From Deltaproteobacteria bacterium RBG_16_54_18 (lineage in GTDB: Bacteria; Desulfobacterota; B13-G15; RBG-16-54-18), in contig MGQT01000022.1 in assembly GCA_001797935.1 (NCBI GenBank), positions 1 through 24,419 on the forward strand: a stretch of 24,419 bases of DNA. The letters run 5' to 3'. The number at the start of each line of letters is the position of its first letter. The stretch's first letter is position 1. The notes under the pieces are model-generated. The model searched no databases. It had not been told where the DNA came from and worked only from the letters and a program-made list of their open reading frames with translations. Positions 1-7,550 of this stretch are shown here, piece by piece. Position numbers and translations under genes: made by a program.

Positions 1-564
1 AATGGGTCGAATATTTGGGTCTCCGGGTCAGTTGCCGGGCTGGGGGGGGATAGGTATTTCTATGCGGCCAGCGGCGGGGCAAGCTGGTTTTACCCCCTGG
101 TCGGCGACCTGGTCTTAAACCTCAGTGCAAAGGCAGGGATGATCCGGGCATATAACGACAGCAAGGTCCCCTTGACGGAGAAGTTCTTTATCGGGGGTAT
201 CCGTACGATGCGGGGGTTCGAATATGGCATGGCCGGCCCGGTGGATCGTGAGCAAGAGCCCATCGGGGCCCTTAATACAGTGAGCTTTACCACGGAATTC
301 CTCTATCCTTTAAGCAAAGCCCTGGGGTTGCGGGGTGCGGCCTTCTACGACATTGGAAAAGGATGGGGATACGAAAAGGGGCAGCAGGTCACGGATGACC
401 TTACAAAAGGTATCTTCCCCCTGCGGCACGCCGTGGGCGTGGGTATCCGCTGGTATTCCCCGTTTGGCCCTATCCGGGTCGATTGGGGGTATAATATCAG
501 TCCCCACCTTAATCGCGGGGAGAAATCGAACGTGTTTGACTTCTCGATGGGGGCGATGTTTTAA
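1..564 (+). CDS. bamA: Outer membrane assembly factor BamA, C-terminal part (5' end outside window)
   Basis: The open frame runs in from before the window and gives 187 residues ending in Phe (GAMF), as expected of an outer-membrane barrel with a C-terminal beta-signal. The sequence alternates polar and aromatic residues typical of beta-strands. It contains the conserved RGF motif of the Omp85 family (about residues 71-73 of the visible part, in GGIRTMRGFEYG) and a late VDWGYNISP strand. In known systems BamA is the core subunit that folds and inserts outer-membrane proteins. The POTRA domains must lie upstream of the window. The neighbours ompH and lpxD match the standard bamA-skp-lpxD order. 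The first ATG inside the frame (139) is internal and not the start. Identification is firm; TamA is a less likely alternative given the neighbours. Confidence 0.93.
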   Translation, partial: NGSNIWVSGSVAGLGGDRYFYAASGGASWFYPLVGDLVLNLSAKAGMIRAYNDSKVPLTEKFFIGGIRTMRGFEYGMAGPVDREQEPIGALNTVSFTTEFLYPLSKALGLRGAAFYDIGKGWGYEKGQQVTDDLTKGIFPLRHAVGVGIRWYSPFGPIRVDWGYNISPHLNRGEKSNVFDFSMGAMF

Positions 565-600
565 TATGATAATGAATGAAGGAGAGAAAGGAGTTAGTCG

Positions 601-1128
601 ATGAAAAAGGTTCTTGCGTGTTTTGTGTTTGTAGGTGTGCTTTTCGGTATGCTGATTGCCTCGCCCCTTGCCCATGCCCAAACGCTCAAGTTCGGCTATT
701 TCGACCTCTATCGCGTTATGGGAGAATCCAAGCGATGGGCAAAGGAGAGGGATGCCTTTGTCAAGCGGGGGAATGAATTGAAAAGGGCCTTCGACCGAAA
801 GAAAGAAGAATTAAATGCCCTCAGAGAATCACTGGAGAAAAAAGGAGCCATGCTCAACGCGGAGGCCAGGAAGGAGAAGGAGCGGGACTTCCAACAGAAA
901 GCGAAAGACCTCGATCGATTGGGGCAGGATGCCGATACGGAACTCAAGCAGCTCGATAAAGAGATGTCTGAAAGGTTCATGATCAGCCTCAACAAGGTAA
1001 TCAAGAAGCTCGGTGCGGAAGGTAAATATTCGTTGATCTTGGAAGCGGGCGCCATCGCGTATGCCGCCAAGGAGTTTGATATTACCGACCAGGTACTCAA
1101 GGCCTTTGACGCCGCCTCCAAGGAGTAA
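601..1128 (+). CDS. Periplasmic chaperone, OmpH/Skp family
   Basis: A protein of 175 residues. It starts with a clear signal peptide: MKK, a hydrophobic core to about residue 24, and a likely cut after AHA before QTLK. The mature part opens with KFGYFDLYRVM, the usual Skp/OmpH start strand. It then forms a long charged helical, coiled-coil-like stretch (about residues 45-125, rich in Lys, Glu, Asp and Arg), corresponding to the tentacle helices of Skp. In the family it acts as a trimer in the periplasm, holding unfolded outer-membrane proteins for BamA. A good ribosome site (GGAG) precedes the ATG, which lies 36 nt after bamA. lpxD follows after only 5 nt, so the three genes are probably cotranscribed. 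The family call is safe; the exact client range is inference. Confidence 0.92.
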   Translation: MKKVLACFVFVGVLFGMLIASPLAHAQTLKFGYFDLYRVMGESKRWAKERDAFVKRGNELKRAFDRKKEELNALRESLEKKGAMLNAEARKEKERDFQQKAKDLDRLGQDADTELKQLDKEMSERFMISLNKVIKKLGAEGKYSLILEAGAIAYAAKEFDITDQVLKAFDAASKE

Positions 1129-1133
1129 GGTAT

Positions 1134-2174
1134 ATGAAACGGAGCCTCGAAAGCCTGGCCCGCGAGGTTGCGGGCCAGGTGAAGGGGGACGGCTCGGTTG
1201 AGATATCGGGACTGGCGGGGATAGAGGGGGCCACAGAAGGGGATATTACCTTTGTCAGCGATGAGCGGTTTCTCCCCCTGTTGAAGGGGACGAGGGCCTC
1301 TGCCGCGATCGTCTCGCATGAGATACCTGACGTCTCCATTCCCCTGCTTATGACCCCCAATCCCCTCTTGGCCATGGCCAAGATCCTTGCGCTGTTCACC
1401 CAGAGGCCGTACGCACCCGAGGGGGTCTCGGAGAGGGCGTGGGTGAGCCCCTCGGCCCAGGTGAGCGCTGATGCGACGATACACCCCTTTGTCGCCATCG
1501 GGGATCACGCGCAGATCGGCGCGCGGGTTACCATCCACGCCGGTGCCACGATCGGTCCTCACGTTACTATCGGCGACGATACGATCATACATCCGCACGT
1601 GACCATCTATGCGCGATGTGTCTTGGGCAAGCGTGTTATCGTCCACGCGGGGACCGTCATCGGGGCAGATGGCTTCGGCTTTGTTAAGGATGGTGAGGTG
1701 AATGTGAGAATCCCCCAGGTGGGGATTGTGGAGATCGAGGACGACGTGGAGATCGGGGCGAACTGTTGCCTTGATCGTGCTACCTTCGGCAAGACCCTGA
1801 TCAAGCGGGGCGTCAAGATAGACAACCTCGTGCAGGTAGCCCACAACGTGCAGATCGGCGAATACAGCATCCTGGTAGCGCAAGTAGGGATTTCGGGGAG
1901 CACGAAGCTGGGGAAGAACGTCACCTTGGCCGGGCAGGTTGGCTTGGTGGATCATATTACCATCGGGGACAATGTCATGGTGGGTGCCCAATCCGGTATT
2001 ACCAAGGATGTGCCCCCGAACCAGATTGTCTTGGGGAGCCCCCCGTTGCCGCACCGGCAGTTTTTAAGGGTGGCTGCCGTCTGGTCCAAGCTCCCGGAGC
2101 TCAAAAAGGAGCTTGATCGTTTGATCAAAAGGGTGGAGGCGTTAGAGAAGAAGGCAGAGGTAGAAAGACCATAG
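1134..2174 (+). CDS. lpxD: UDP-3-O-(3-hydroxyacyl)glucosamine N-acyltransferase LpxD
   Basis: A protein of 346 residues, the usual LpxD length. Residues about 1-95 form the N-terminal uridine-binding type domain (TFVSDERFLPLL). Residues about 100-300 are hexapeptide repeats of a left-handed beta helix (many [VI]-x-[IV]-G-x-x turns). The catalytic His is His237, in the conserved AHNVQIG context. A helical tail with many Lys and Glu closes the protein. The enzyme transfers the second, N-linked hydroxyacyl chain in lipid A synthesis, using acyl-ACP. The ATG at 1134 has AAGGAG about 8 nt upstream, inside the end of ompH, and gives the normal N-terminus. It is followed by fabZ and lpxA, which act next to it in the same pathway. 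Confidence 0.96.
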   Translation: MKRSLESLAREVAGQVKGDGSVEISGLAGIEGATEGDITFVSDERFLPLLKGTRASAAIVSHEIPDVSIPLLMTPNPLLAMAKILALFTQRPYAPEGVSERAWVSPSAQVSADATIHPFVAIGDHAQIGARVTIHAGATIGPHVTIGDDTIIHPHVTIYARCVLGKRVIVHAGTVIGADGFGFVKDGEVNVRIPQVGIVEIEDDVEIGANCCLDRATFGKTLIKRGVKIDNLVQVAHNVQIGEYSILVAQVGISGSTKLGKNVTLAGQVGLVDHITIGDNVMVGAQSGITKDVPPNQIVLGSPPLPHRQFLRVAAVWSKLPELKKELDRLIKRVEALEKKAEVERP

Positions 2175-2188
2175 AGAAGGAGGAAAAG

Positions 2189-2638
2189 ATGCTTGATGTA
2201 CAAGGGATCATGGATGTCTTACCCCATCGATATCCCTTTTTGTTTGTCGACCGCATTATAGAGTTGGACGAGGGGAAACGCATCGTGGGGATCAAGAATG
2301 TCTCGATTGATGAACCATTTTTCCAGGGTCACTTCCCCGGCGAACCGGTGATGCCCGGTGTTCTGGTCCTTGAGGCAATGGGGCAGACCGCAGGCGTGTT
2401 GGCGTTTCGGGCCATGGGAAAGGAGGCGGAGGGTAAGGGAGTGTATCTTATGTCCATGAACCGGGTGAAGTTTAGAAGGCCCGTTGTCCCCGGAGATCAA
2501 CTGCGTCTGGAGCTCGATGTGGTCAAACACCGAGGTATGATATGGGCCTTTATCGGGAAGGCCCTTGTAGGGGATCACGTCGCCGCTGAAGCGGAGATCC
2601 TGGCCACGATTATGGATAAGGAGGTTGGCGAGAGATGA
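2189..2638 (+). CDS. fabZ: 3-hydroxyacyl-ACP dehydratase FabZ
   Basis: A protein of 149 residues with the hot-dog fold signature of FabZ: HRYPFLFVDRI near the start and GHFPGEPVMPGVL followed by LEAMGQ. The catalytic pair is His48 and Glu62. It dehydrates 3-hydroxyacyl-ACP in fatty acid elongation and so competes with LpxA and LpxD for hydroxyacyl-ACP, which explains its place between them. A strong ribosome site (AGGAGG) lies just before the ATG. The stop codon overlaps the lpxA start as ATGA, suggesting coupled translation and a fixed FabZ/LpxA ratio. FabA is ruled out by length and motif. Confidence 0.96.
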   Translation: MLDVQGIMDVLPHRYPFLFVDRIIELDEGKRIVGIKNVSIDEPFFQGHFPGEPVMPGVLVLEAMGQTAGVLAFRAMGKEAEGKGVYLMSMNRVKFRRPVVPGDQLRLELDVVKHRGMIWAFIGKALVGDHVAAEAEILATIMDKEVGER

Positions 2639-3411
2639 TACATGAGACAGCCTTGGTGCACCCGACGGCTGAGGTGGCTGATGGCGTTGAGATAGGACCA
2701 TACTCGATCATAGGAGAACGGGTAAAGATCGGTAAGGGCACATGGATCGGGCCCCATGTGATCATAGACAAGTGGACGGTGGTAGGCGCTGGTTGCCAGA
2801 TTTATCAATATGCGTCGTTAGGCGCTCCTCCCCAACACCTGCGCTATGGCGGTGAGGAGACACCCGTCATCATCGGGAACAACAATATCATCAGAGAGTA
2901 CGTGACGATACATCGCGGTACCCCCTTTGGCAATGGGAAGACCGTGCTCGGGAATGATAACTTTATCATGGCCTATGCCCATGTGGCGCATGACTGCATC
3001 CTCGGCAATCGCATCATCATGGCCAGCTATGCGGTGCTGGGGGGGCATGTCGAGATCGGGGATTACGCCATCATCGGCGGTATCGTGGCAATCCATCAGT
3101 TCGTCAGGATTGGTGCCTATGCCTTTATCGGCGGGGCGACGGCGCTGACGCGTGACATTCCTCCTTACATTACGGCCTCGGGGATGAAGGTGAAGTTCTA
3201 TGGGATCAATGTCCTCAATCTTAAACGGCATAAGGTCCCGGAGAAGGCTATTCAAGGATTGCGGAAGGCCTATAGGGTGCTTTTCCGCTCGGCCTTGACC
3301 ATGGAAGAGGCCGTCAAGAAAGTACAGGATGACCCTGTTTATACGATACCGGAAGTAAAATACATGGTGGAATTTATCACGGCGTCAAAACGGGGGATAA
3401 CGAGACGATAG
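2635..3411 (+). CDS. lpxA: UDP-N-acetylglucosamine acyltransferase LpxA
   Basis: A protein of 258 residues with an N-terminal left-handed beta helix of hexapeptide repeats (about residues 1-185) and a C-terminal helical domain (about 190-258). The catalytic His is His119, in the conserved AHVAHDC context. It performs the first acylation of lipid A synthesis at the 3-position of UDP-GlcNAc. Its start overlaps fabZ by 4 nt. The next gene is a GnnA-like oxidoreductase; in Acidithiobacillus and Leptospira such genes make the 3-amino analogue of the LpxA substrate, so the acceptor here could be UDP-GlcNAc or UDP-GlcNAc3N. The sequence alone does not settle which. Confidence 0.96.
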   Translation: MIHETALVHPTAEVADGVEIGPYSIIGERVKIGKGTWIGPHVIIDKWTVVGAGCQIYQYASLGAPPQHLRYGGEETPVIIGNNNIIREYVTIHRGTPFGNGKTVLGNDNFIMAYAHVAHDCILGNRIIMASYAVLGGHVEIGDYAIIGGIVAIHQFVRIGAYAFIGGATALTRDIPPYITASGMKVKFYGINVLNLKRHKVPEKAIQGLRKAYRVLFRSALTMEEAVKKVQDDPVYTIPEVKYMVEFITASKRGITRR

Positions 3412-3413
3412 CC

Positions 3414-4343
3414 GTGACTGAAGATAGGATCAAGGTCGGCGTCGTAGGAGTGGGGTATCTCGGGAGGATCCATGCGCAAAAATATGCGCATATTCCCGAG
3501 GCGCAACTCGTCGGCGTGGTCGATCTCGACGAGGGATGTTGCCGAGAGGTGGCCACGAATACGAAGTGCCGGCCCTTCGCCGATTATCGTGATCTCGTGG
3601 GGCAAGTTGAAGCGGTGAGCATTGCCGTTCCCACCCTTGCCCATTATCAGATAGCCAAGGCGTTCTTACAGGCCGGGATTGACGTCCTGGTGGAAAAACC
3701 GATAACCGCGACGATCCACGAGGCCTCCGAACTCAACGCGCTTGCGCGGGCAGAAGGCGCGATATTTCAGGTTGGACATCTGGAGCGATTTAATGGGGCC
3801 TTGCAGGCCGTGCAGGGGGCATTAGAAGATCCCTTACTGCTGGAGTCATTCCGTCTCGCCCCCTTTACCGGCAGGGGGGCCGATGTCGACGTGATCCTTG
3901 ATTTGATGATCCATGACCTTGACATCATCCTCAGTCTCCTCGATGATGAGGTGGTGCAGGTGGAGGCAGTCGGGATATCTGTGTGTACTCCTCATATCGA
4001 TATTGCCCACGCGCGACTTGTTTTTAAAAGTGGATGTACGGCCAACATCACGGCGAGCAGAGTTGCACAAGAGCGGGTGCGCACGATGACTATCTTACAA
4101 AAAAAATCGTATCTCACGGTTGATTACCTCAAACAGAGCCTCACCATCACCCGCGGAAAGGACCAGGGCGACGAGCGGATGCAAGTTGATGAGATCGTAA
4201 ATATTAACGACTCTCTCGAACAGCAACTCACGGCCTTTTTACGGAGTGTGCGCAAGCGTACCCGTCCCGTTGTTTCCGGCGAGGATGGTCAGCGGGCCTT
4301 GGAACTCGCCTTCCAGATTGCCGATGTCATTAAGAAGGGATAA
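3414..4343 (+). CDS. Gfo/Idh/MocA-family NAD(P)-dependent oxidoreductase, GnnA-like
   Basis: A protein of 309 residues starting at GTG 3414, two bases after lpxA. The N-terminal Rossmann fold has the dinucleotide motif GVGYLGRIHA (about residues 11-20) and the EKP signature typical of the family (VEKPITAT, near residue 95), followed by GHLERF and a C-terminal alpha/beta domain with an HDLD segment. Family members oxidise or reduce sugar hydroxyls. The place between lpxA and lpxB matches gnnA of Acidithiobacillus, whose product oxidises UDP-GlcNAc at C3 before GnnB transaminates it. No PLP aminotransferase (gnnB) is in the window, so that role is inference. Other sugar oxidoreductase roles are possible. 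Confidence 0.8.
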   Translation: MTEDRIKVGVVGVGYLGRIHAQKYAHIPEAQLVGVVDLDEGCCREVATNTKCRPFADYRDLVGQVEAVSIAVPTLAHYQIAKAFLQAGIDVLVEKPITATIHEASELNALARAEGAIFQVGHLERFNGALQAVQGALEDPLLLESFRLAPFTGRGADVDVILDLMIHDLDIILSLLDDEVVQVEAVGISVCTPHIDIAHARLVFKSGCTANITASRVAQERVRTMTILQKKSYLTVDYLKQSLTITRGKDQGDERMQVDEIVNINDSLEQQLTAFLRSVRKRTRPVVSGEDGQRALELAFQIADVIKKG

Positions 4344-4350
4344 AGGCACG

Positions 4351-5529
4351 GTGGCGAAAAATACCGCACGAACGATCGTGATGGTGGCGGGAGAGTCATC
4401 GGGTGATCTCTATGGGGCAAAGGTGGTGGAGGCAATAGCAGCACGAGCACCTCAGATTAAATTTTATGGTATCGGAGGGAAGGGGATGAGGAGCAAAGGG
4501 GTTCGGTTGCTCGCTTCCTCCGATGAGCTTGCGGTTGTGGGGGTGACCGAGGTGCTGGCGAAGGCGGGCAAGATATGGAAGGCGTGGCGTGGTATGCGGC
4601 GCTTTATCAAGGATCAAAAACCGCATCTGGCTGTTCTGATCGATTACCCGGGTTTCAATCTGCGGTTGGCCAAGCTTTTCCATGCGCATGCGGTGCCTGT
4701 CCTCTACTACGTCAGCCCGCAGGTCTGGGCGTGGCGCTCCGGACGAATCAAGAAGATTGCCAAACGGGTGTCCAAGATGGCGGTCATCTTACCCTTTGAG
4801 GCACCCCTCTATAAAAAGGCCGGAGTGGATGCGGAGTTTGTCGGGCATCCGCTCCTCGATATTCTCGAGACCGGGCTCACCCGCCATGAGGCGCGCAGGC
4901 GGCTGGAGGTATCTCGCGACACCCTTCTGATCGGCCTCTTGCCCGGCAGCAGGGAACAAGAGGTCAAGGGCCTTTTACCACCGCTCATCGGCGCGGCGAA
5001 GATCTTGAAGCGCGATTTTCCCTCTTCTCGTTTTATCATCCCCCTTGCCTCCACGATTCGAAAAGACGAAGTGCAGGGGCTGATAGCGCGGGCTGCGCAA
5101 GGCGCACAAGGCGCACAAGGCGCACTTCCCGTCGAGATCGTCGAGGGAAGGACCTTTGAGGTGATGAGGGCGGCGGACTGCTTGCTCGTTGTTTCAGGTA
5201 CCGCCACCTTGGAGGGGGCTATTGCCGGAGCCCCCATGGTCATTATTTATCGGTTGAGCCCCATAACCTATTTGATCGGCAGGATGTTGGTAAATGTGCG
5301 GTGTATCGGTCTGGCAAATATTGTGGTGGGTAAGAAGGTAGTGCCGGAGCTGCTTCAAGACGAGGTGACGCCGCAACGGATTGCCCGCGAGGCAAAAGCG
5401 ATCTTGCAGAATGCCGCCAAGCGAAAGGCGATTAAGGGTGAATTTCAACGCATTAGAAATAAGCTGGGTGGCAGGGGCGCCGCACAGAGGGTGGCCCGCA
5501 TGGCCCTGCAAATGATGGGAGTACGATGA
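4351..5529 (+). CDS. lpxB: Lipid-A-disaccharide synthase LpxB
   Basis: A protein of 392 residues from GTG 4351. I prefer this start because it leaves a 7-nt gap after the previous stop, has AAGG upstream, and gives the normal N-terminus just before VMVAGESSGDLYGA. An ATG at 4246 is in frame but lies deep inside the preceding gene. Family motifs in order are GESSGD, DYPGFNLRLAK, YYVSPQVWAWR, LPFE, FVGHPLLD, LLPGSREQE and SGTATLE. It is a GT-B glycosyltransferase (CAZy GT19) joining UDP-2,3-diacylglucosamine to lipid X to form the disaccharide. A GAQ tripeptide repeat interrupts the C-terminal half (separate entry). The stop overlaps the msbA start as ATGA. Confidence 0.95.
   Translation: MAKNTARTIVMVAGESSGDLYGAKVVEAIAARAPQIKFYGIGGKGMRSKGVRLLASSDELAVVGVTEVLAKAGKIWKAWRGMRRFIKDQKPHLAVLIDYPGFNLRLAKLFHAHAVPVLYYVSPQVWAWRSGRIKKIAKRVSKMAVILPFEAPLYKKAGVDAEFVGHPLLDILETGLTRHEARRRLEVSRDTLLIGLLPGSREQEVKGLLPPLIGAAKILKRDFPSSRFIIPLASTIRKDEVQGLIARAAQGAQGAQGALPVEIVEGRTFEVMRAADCLLVVSGTATLEGAIAGAPMVIIYRLSPITYLIGRMLVNVRCIGLANIVVGKKVVPELLQDEVTPQRIAREAKAILQNAAKRKAIKGEFQRIRNKLGGRGAAQRVARMALQMMGVR
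5092..5124 (+). repeat. Short 9-bp tandem repeat inside lpxB
   Basis: A 9-bp unit (ggcgcacaa) is present in two exact copies (5101-5118), a diverged copy before them (5092-5100) and a partial copy after (5119-5124). It keeps the reading frame and encodes a Gly-Ala-Gln run in what should be a surface loop of LpxB. It looks like a recent in-frame slippage expansion. Copy-number changes would add or remove three residues without breaking the gene. Confidence 0.8.
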
Positions 5530-7349
5530 AGGACAAAAATATCTCTGCGAAGACAAGGCGCGGTACGGAACGTCCTACAGACAAAGCATATGTCACGACC
5601 GGCCAGGGTATCTATTTCCGCATCTTGAAGTTTGTCCGGCCCTACTGGCCCCGGCTGCTTATAGCCATGGTTTGCATGGGAGGGGTATCGGCGATTACGG
5701 CCGCGTTTGCGCTGCTCACCAAAAACGTGCTTGATGATATCTTCATCAACAAAGACCAATTCATGTTGCTGGTCATCCCGCTGGCGGTTATGGGACTCGG
5801 TATCATCAAAGGGTTCTTCTCCTTTGGAGAGGGGTATCTGATGAATTATGTGGGACAGCGGGTGGTGGCGGACATACGGGAACGGCTCTACAGCCATTTA
5901 CAGACCCTCTCTCTTTCCTTCTTTGATCGGACACCGACGGGCGTATTGATGGCCCGCATTACCAACGATGTGAATGCGGTGCAGGGCGCTGTCTCGGATG
6001 CGGTGACCGGTATGATCAAGGATGCCTTTACCGCCATCGGCCTGGTCGCCGTTGTCTTTTATCGGGATTGGCTCCTTGCCCTAGTGGCCATATTTGTCTT
6101 TCCCTTGGCGGCCTATCCCCTCGTGGCGTTCAGCAGAAAGTTGCGCAAGATCAGCAAGCGGACCCTGGAGACCATGGCCTACATCAGCACGTTTCTGCAG
6201 GAGACGATCTTCGGCCACCGGATCGTCAAGGCATTCAACATGGAGGCTTATGAGAACGGACGTTTTCACAATGCCAACGAGCAGTACTTCAAGTATCTCA
6301 TGAAGCGGGTCAAGATCCGTGCCCTGTCTAATCCGGTCATGGAGTGGCTGGCGTATATCGGCATCGGCGCCTTTGTATGGGTCGGCGGTTATCGGGTCAT
6401 TAACGGGTCCATGACGGTAGGAGAATTCTTTTCCTTTATGACCGCTATGGCCCTCCTTTATGATCCCATGCGGGGCATCAGCAAGGTTAATCTCGTTATC
6501 CAGGAGGGAATTGTTGCTGCCCGCCGCGTATTTGACATCTTAGACCTCAAACCGGAGGTTACCGATCAACCCCATGCCAAACCCCTGCCGGGTTTTTCTC
6601 ACGTGATCGAGTATCACAATATCATCTTTCGATATGATAAAGAGGTAGTTTTGGATCGGGTAAGCTTTTCCGTCAAGGCTGGTGAGAAGGTGGCCCTGGT
6701 CGGGTCAAGCGGTGCAGGGAAAACGACGGCCGTAAACCTGTTGCCGAGGTTCTATGATGTGACCAAGGGCAAGATAACCATTGATGGGATTGATATTCGT
6801 CAGGTGACCTTACAGTCATTGCGCAGGCAGATCGGCGTGGTGAGCCAGCAGACCCTCTTATTTAACGACACCGTGCGGAGCAACATCGCCTACGGCAGGC
6901 CCGATATACCCGAGCGCGAGGTGATCAAAGCGGCCCAAATGGCCGATGCCCATGATTTTATCAGCAAACTCCCCCAGCGATATGATACCGTCATCGGCGA
7001 GCAAGGGGTCATGCTCTCGGGCGGGCAACGACAGCGTATCTCCATCGCGAGGGCCTTGCTCAAAAACGCACCCATCCTGATTCTGGATGAAGCGACGTCC
7101 TCCCTGGATACGGAATCGGAGCGCGAGGTGCAGGAGGCGCTCGATCGGTTGATGGAAAAGAGGACCGTCTTGGTCATTGCCCACCGCCTTTCAACCGTGA
7201 GGAATGTCGACAGGATCCTCGTCTTGTCCGAGGGGCGGATTGTTGAAGAAGGTAACCACAAAGCGCTTATGGCCAAGGGGGGTGAATACAAAAAACTTTA
7301 CGAACTCCAATTCCAGGATGCGGACCGCCCGTTACAGGAGGTGGCGTAG
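5526..7349 (+). CDS. msbA: Lipid A export ATP-binding/permease protein MsbA
   Basis: A protein of 607 residues: a fused ABC half-transporter with an N-terminal membrane domain of six expected helices (about residues 35-335) and a C-terminal nucleotide-binding domain (about 350-590). The Walker A motif GSSGAGKTT is at residues 393-401, the signature LSGGQ starts at 497, and the Walker B motif ends in Asp521 with catalytic Glu522; an H-loop His follows in IAHRLS. MsbA flips core-lipid A across the inner membrane. It overlaps lpxB by 4 nt and is the last gene before a probable terminator. About 30 hydrophilic N-terminal residues precede the first helix, so the true start could be somewhat downstream. 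Context makes MsbA much more likely than a drug exporter. Confidence 0.92.
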   Translation: MKDKNISAKTRRGTERPTDKAYVTTGQGIYFRILKFVRPYWPRLLIAMVCMGGVSAITAAFALLTKNVLDDIFINKDQFMLLVIPLAVMGLGIIKGFFSFGEGYLMNYVGQRVVADIRERLYSHLQTLSLSFFDRTPTGVLMARITNDVNAVQGAVSDAVTGMIKDAFTAIGLVAVVFYRDWLLALVAIFVFPLAAYPLVAFSRKLRKISKRTLETMAYISTFLQETIFGHRIVKAFNMEAYENGRFHNANEQYFKYLMKRVKIRALSNPVMEWLAYIGIGAFVWVGGYRVINGSMTVGEFFSFMTAMALLYDPMRGISKVNLVIQEGIVAARRVFDILDLKPEVTDQPHAKPLPGFSHVIEYHNIIFRYDKEVVLDRVSFSVKAGEKVALVGSSGAGKTTAVNLLPRFYDVTKGKITIDGIDIRQVTLQSLRRQIGVVSQQTLLFNDTVRSNIAYGRPDIPEREVIKAAQMADAHDFISKLPQRYDTVIGEQGVMLSGGQRQRISIARALLKNAPILILDEATSSLDTESEREVQEALDRLMEKRTVLVIAHRLSTVRNVDRILVLSEGRIVEEGNHKALMAKGGEYKKLYELQFQDADRPLQEVA

Positions 7350-7401
7350 CGGAGTGACGCGATTATGGAGACGATGAGAGATTGATGACAAGTATGGAGA
7401 G

Positions 7402-7422
7402 GGCCGGGCGCGGCCTTTTTTT
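7402..7422 (+). terminator. Probable intrinsic terminator after msbA
   Basis: A short GC-only stem (ggccg 7402-7406 with cggcc 7411-7415, loop ggcg) is followed directly by seven T residues (7416-7422). The form is that of a Rho-independent terminator on the plus strand. It lies in the only sizeable gap (about 200 nt) inside the lipid A block, so it may separate or attenuate bamA-msbA from waaA-lpxK. The stem is short, so termination may be partial. Confidence 0.65.
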
Positions 7423-7550
7423 CTTATCAGGTGCTGCTCGAGCATCTTGCCGGATGATGAGATACACGAGGCAGCAAGCGCAGGAGTTAATCGAGGTGCT
7501 TGATCGTAATGGTGAGCCTGAGATATGATCTTTCTAACCAAGGGGTAAGC

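Noticed and set aside
708..2054. Long open frame of 448 codons on the minus strand
   Set aside because: It lies opposite ompH and lpxD, is rich in Arg, Asp, His and Gly from the reversed codons of hexapeptide repeats, and has no domain or ribosome site.
4246..4350. N-terminal extension of lpxB from ATG 4246
   Set aside because: It would overlap the oxidoreductase gene by about 98 nt and adds an unrelated tail; GTG 4351 gives the normal LpxB start.
7385..7528. Small plus-strand frame of 47 codons between msbA and waaA
   Set aside because: It contains the predicted terminator stem and T run, has no ribosome site and no recognisable pattern.
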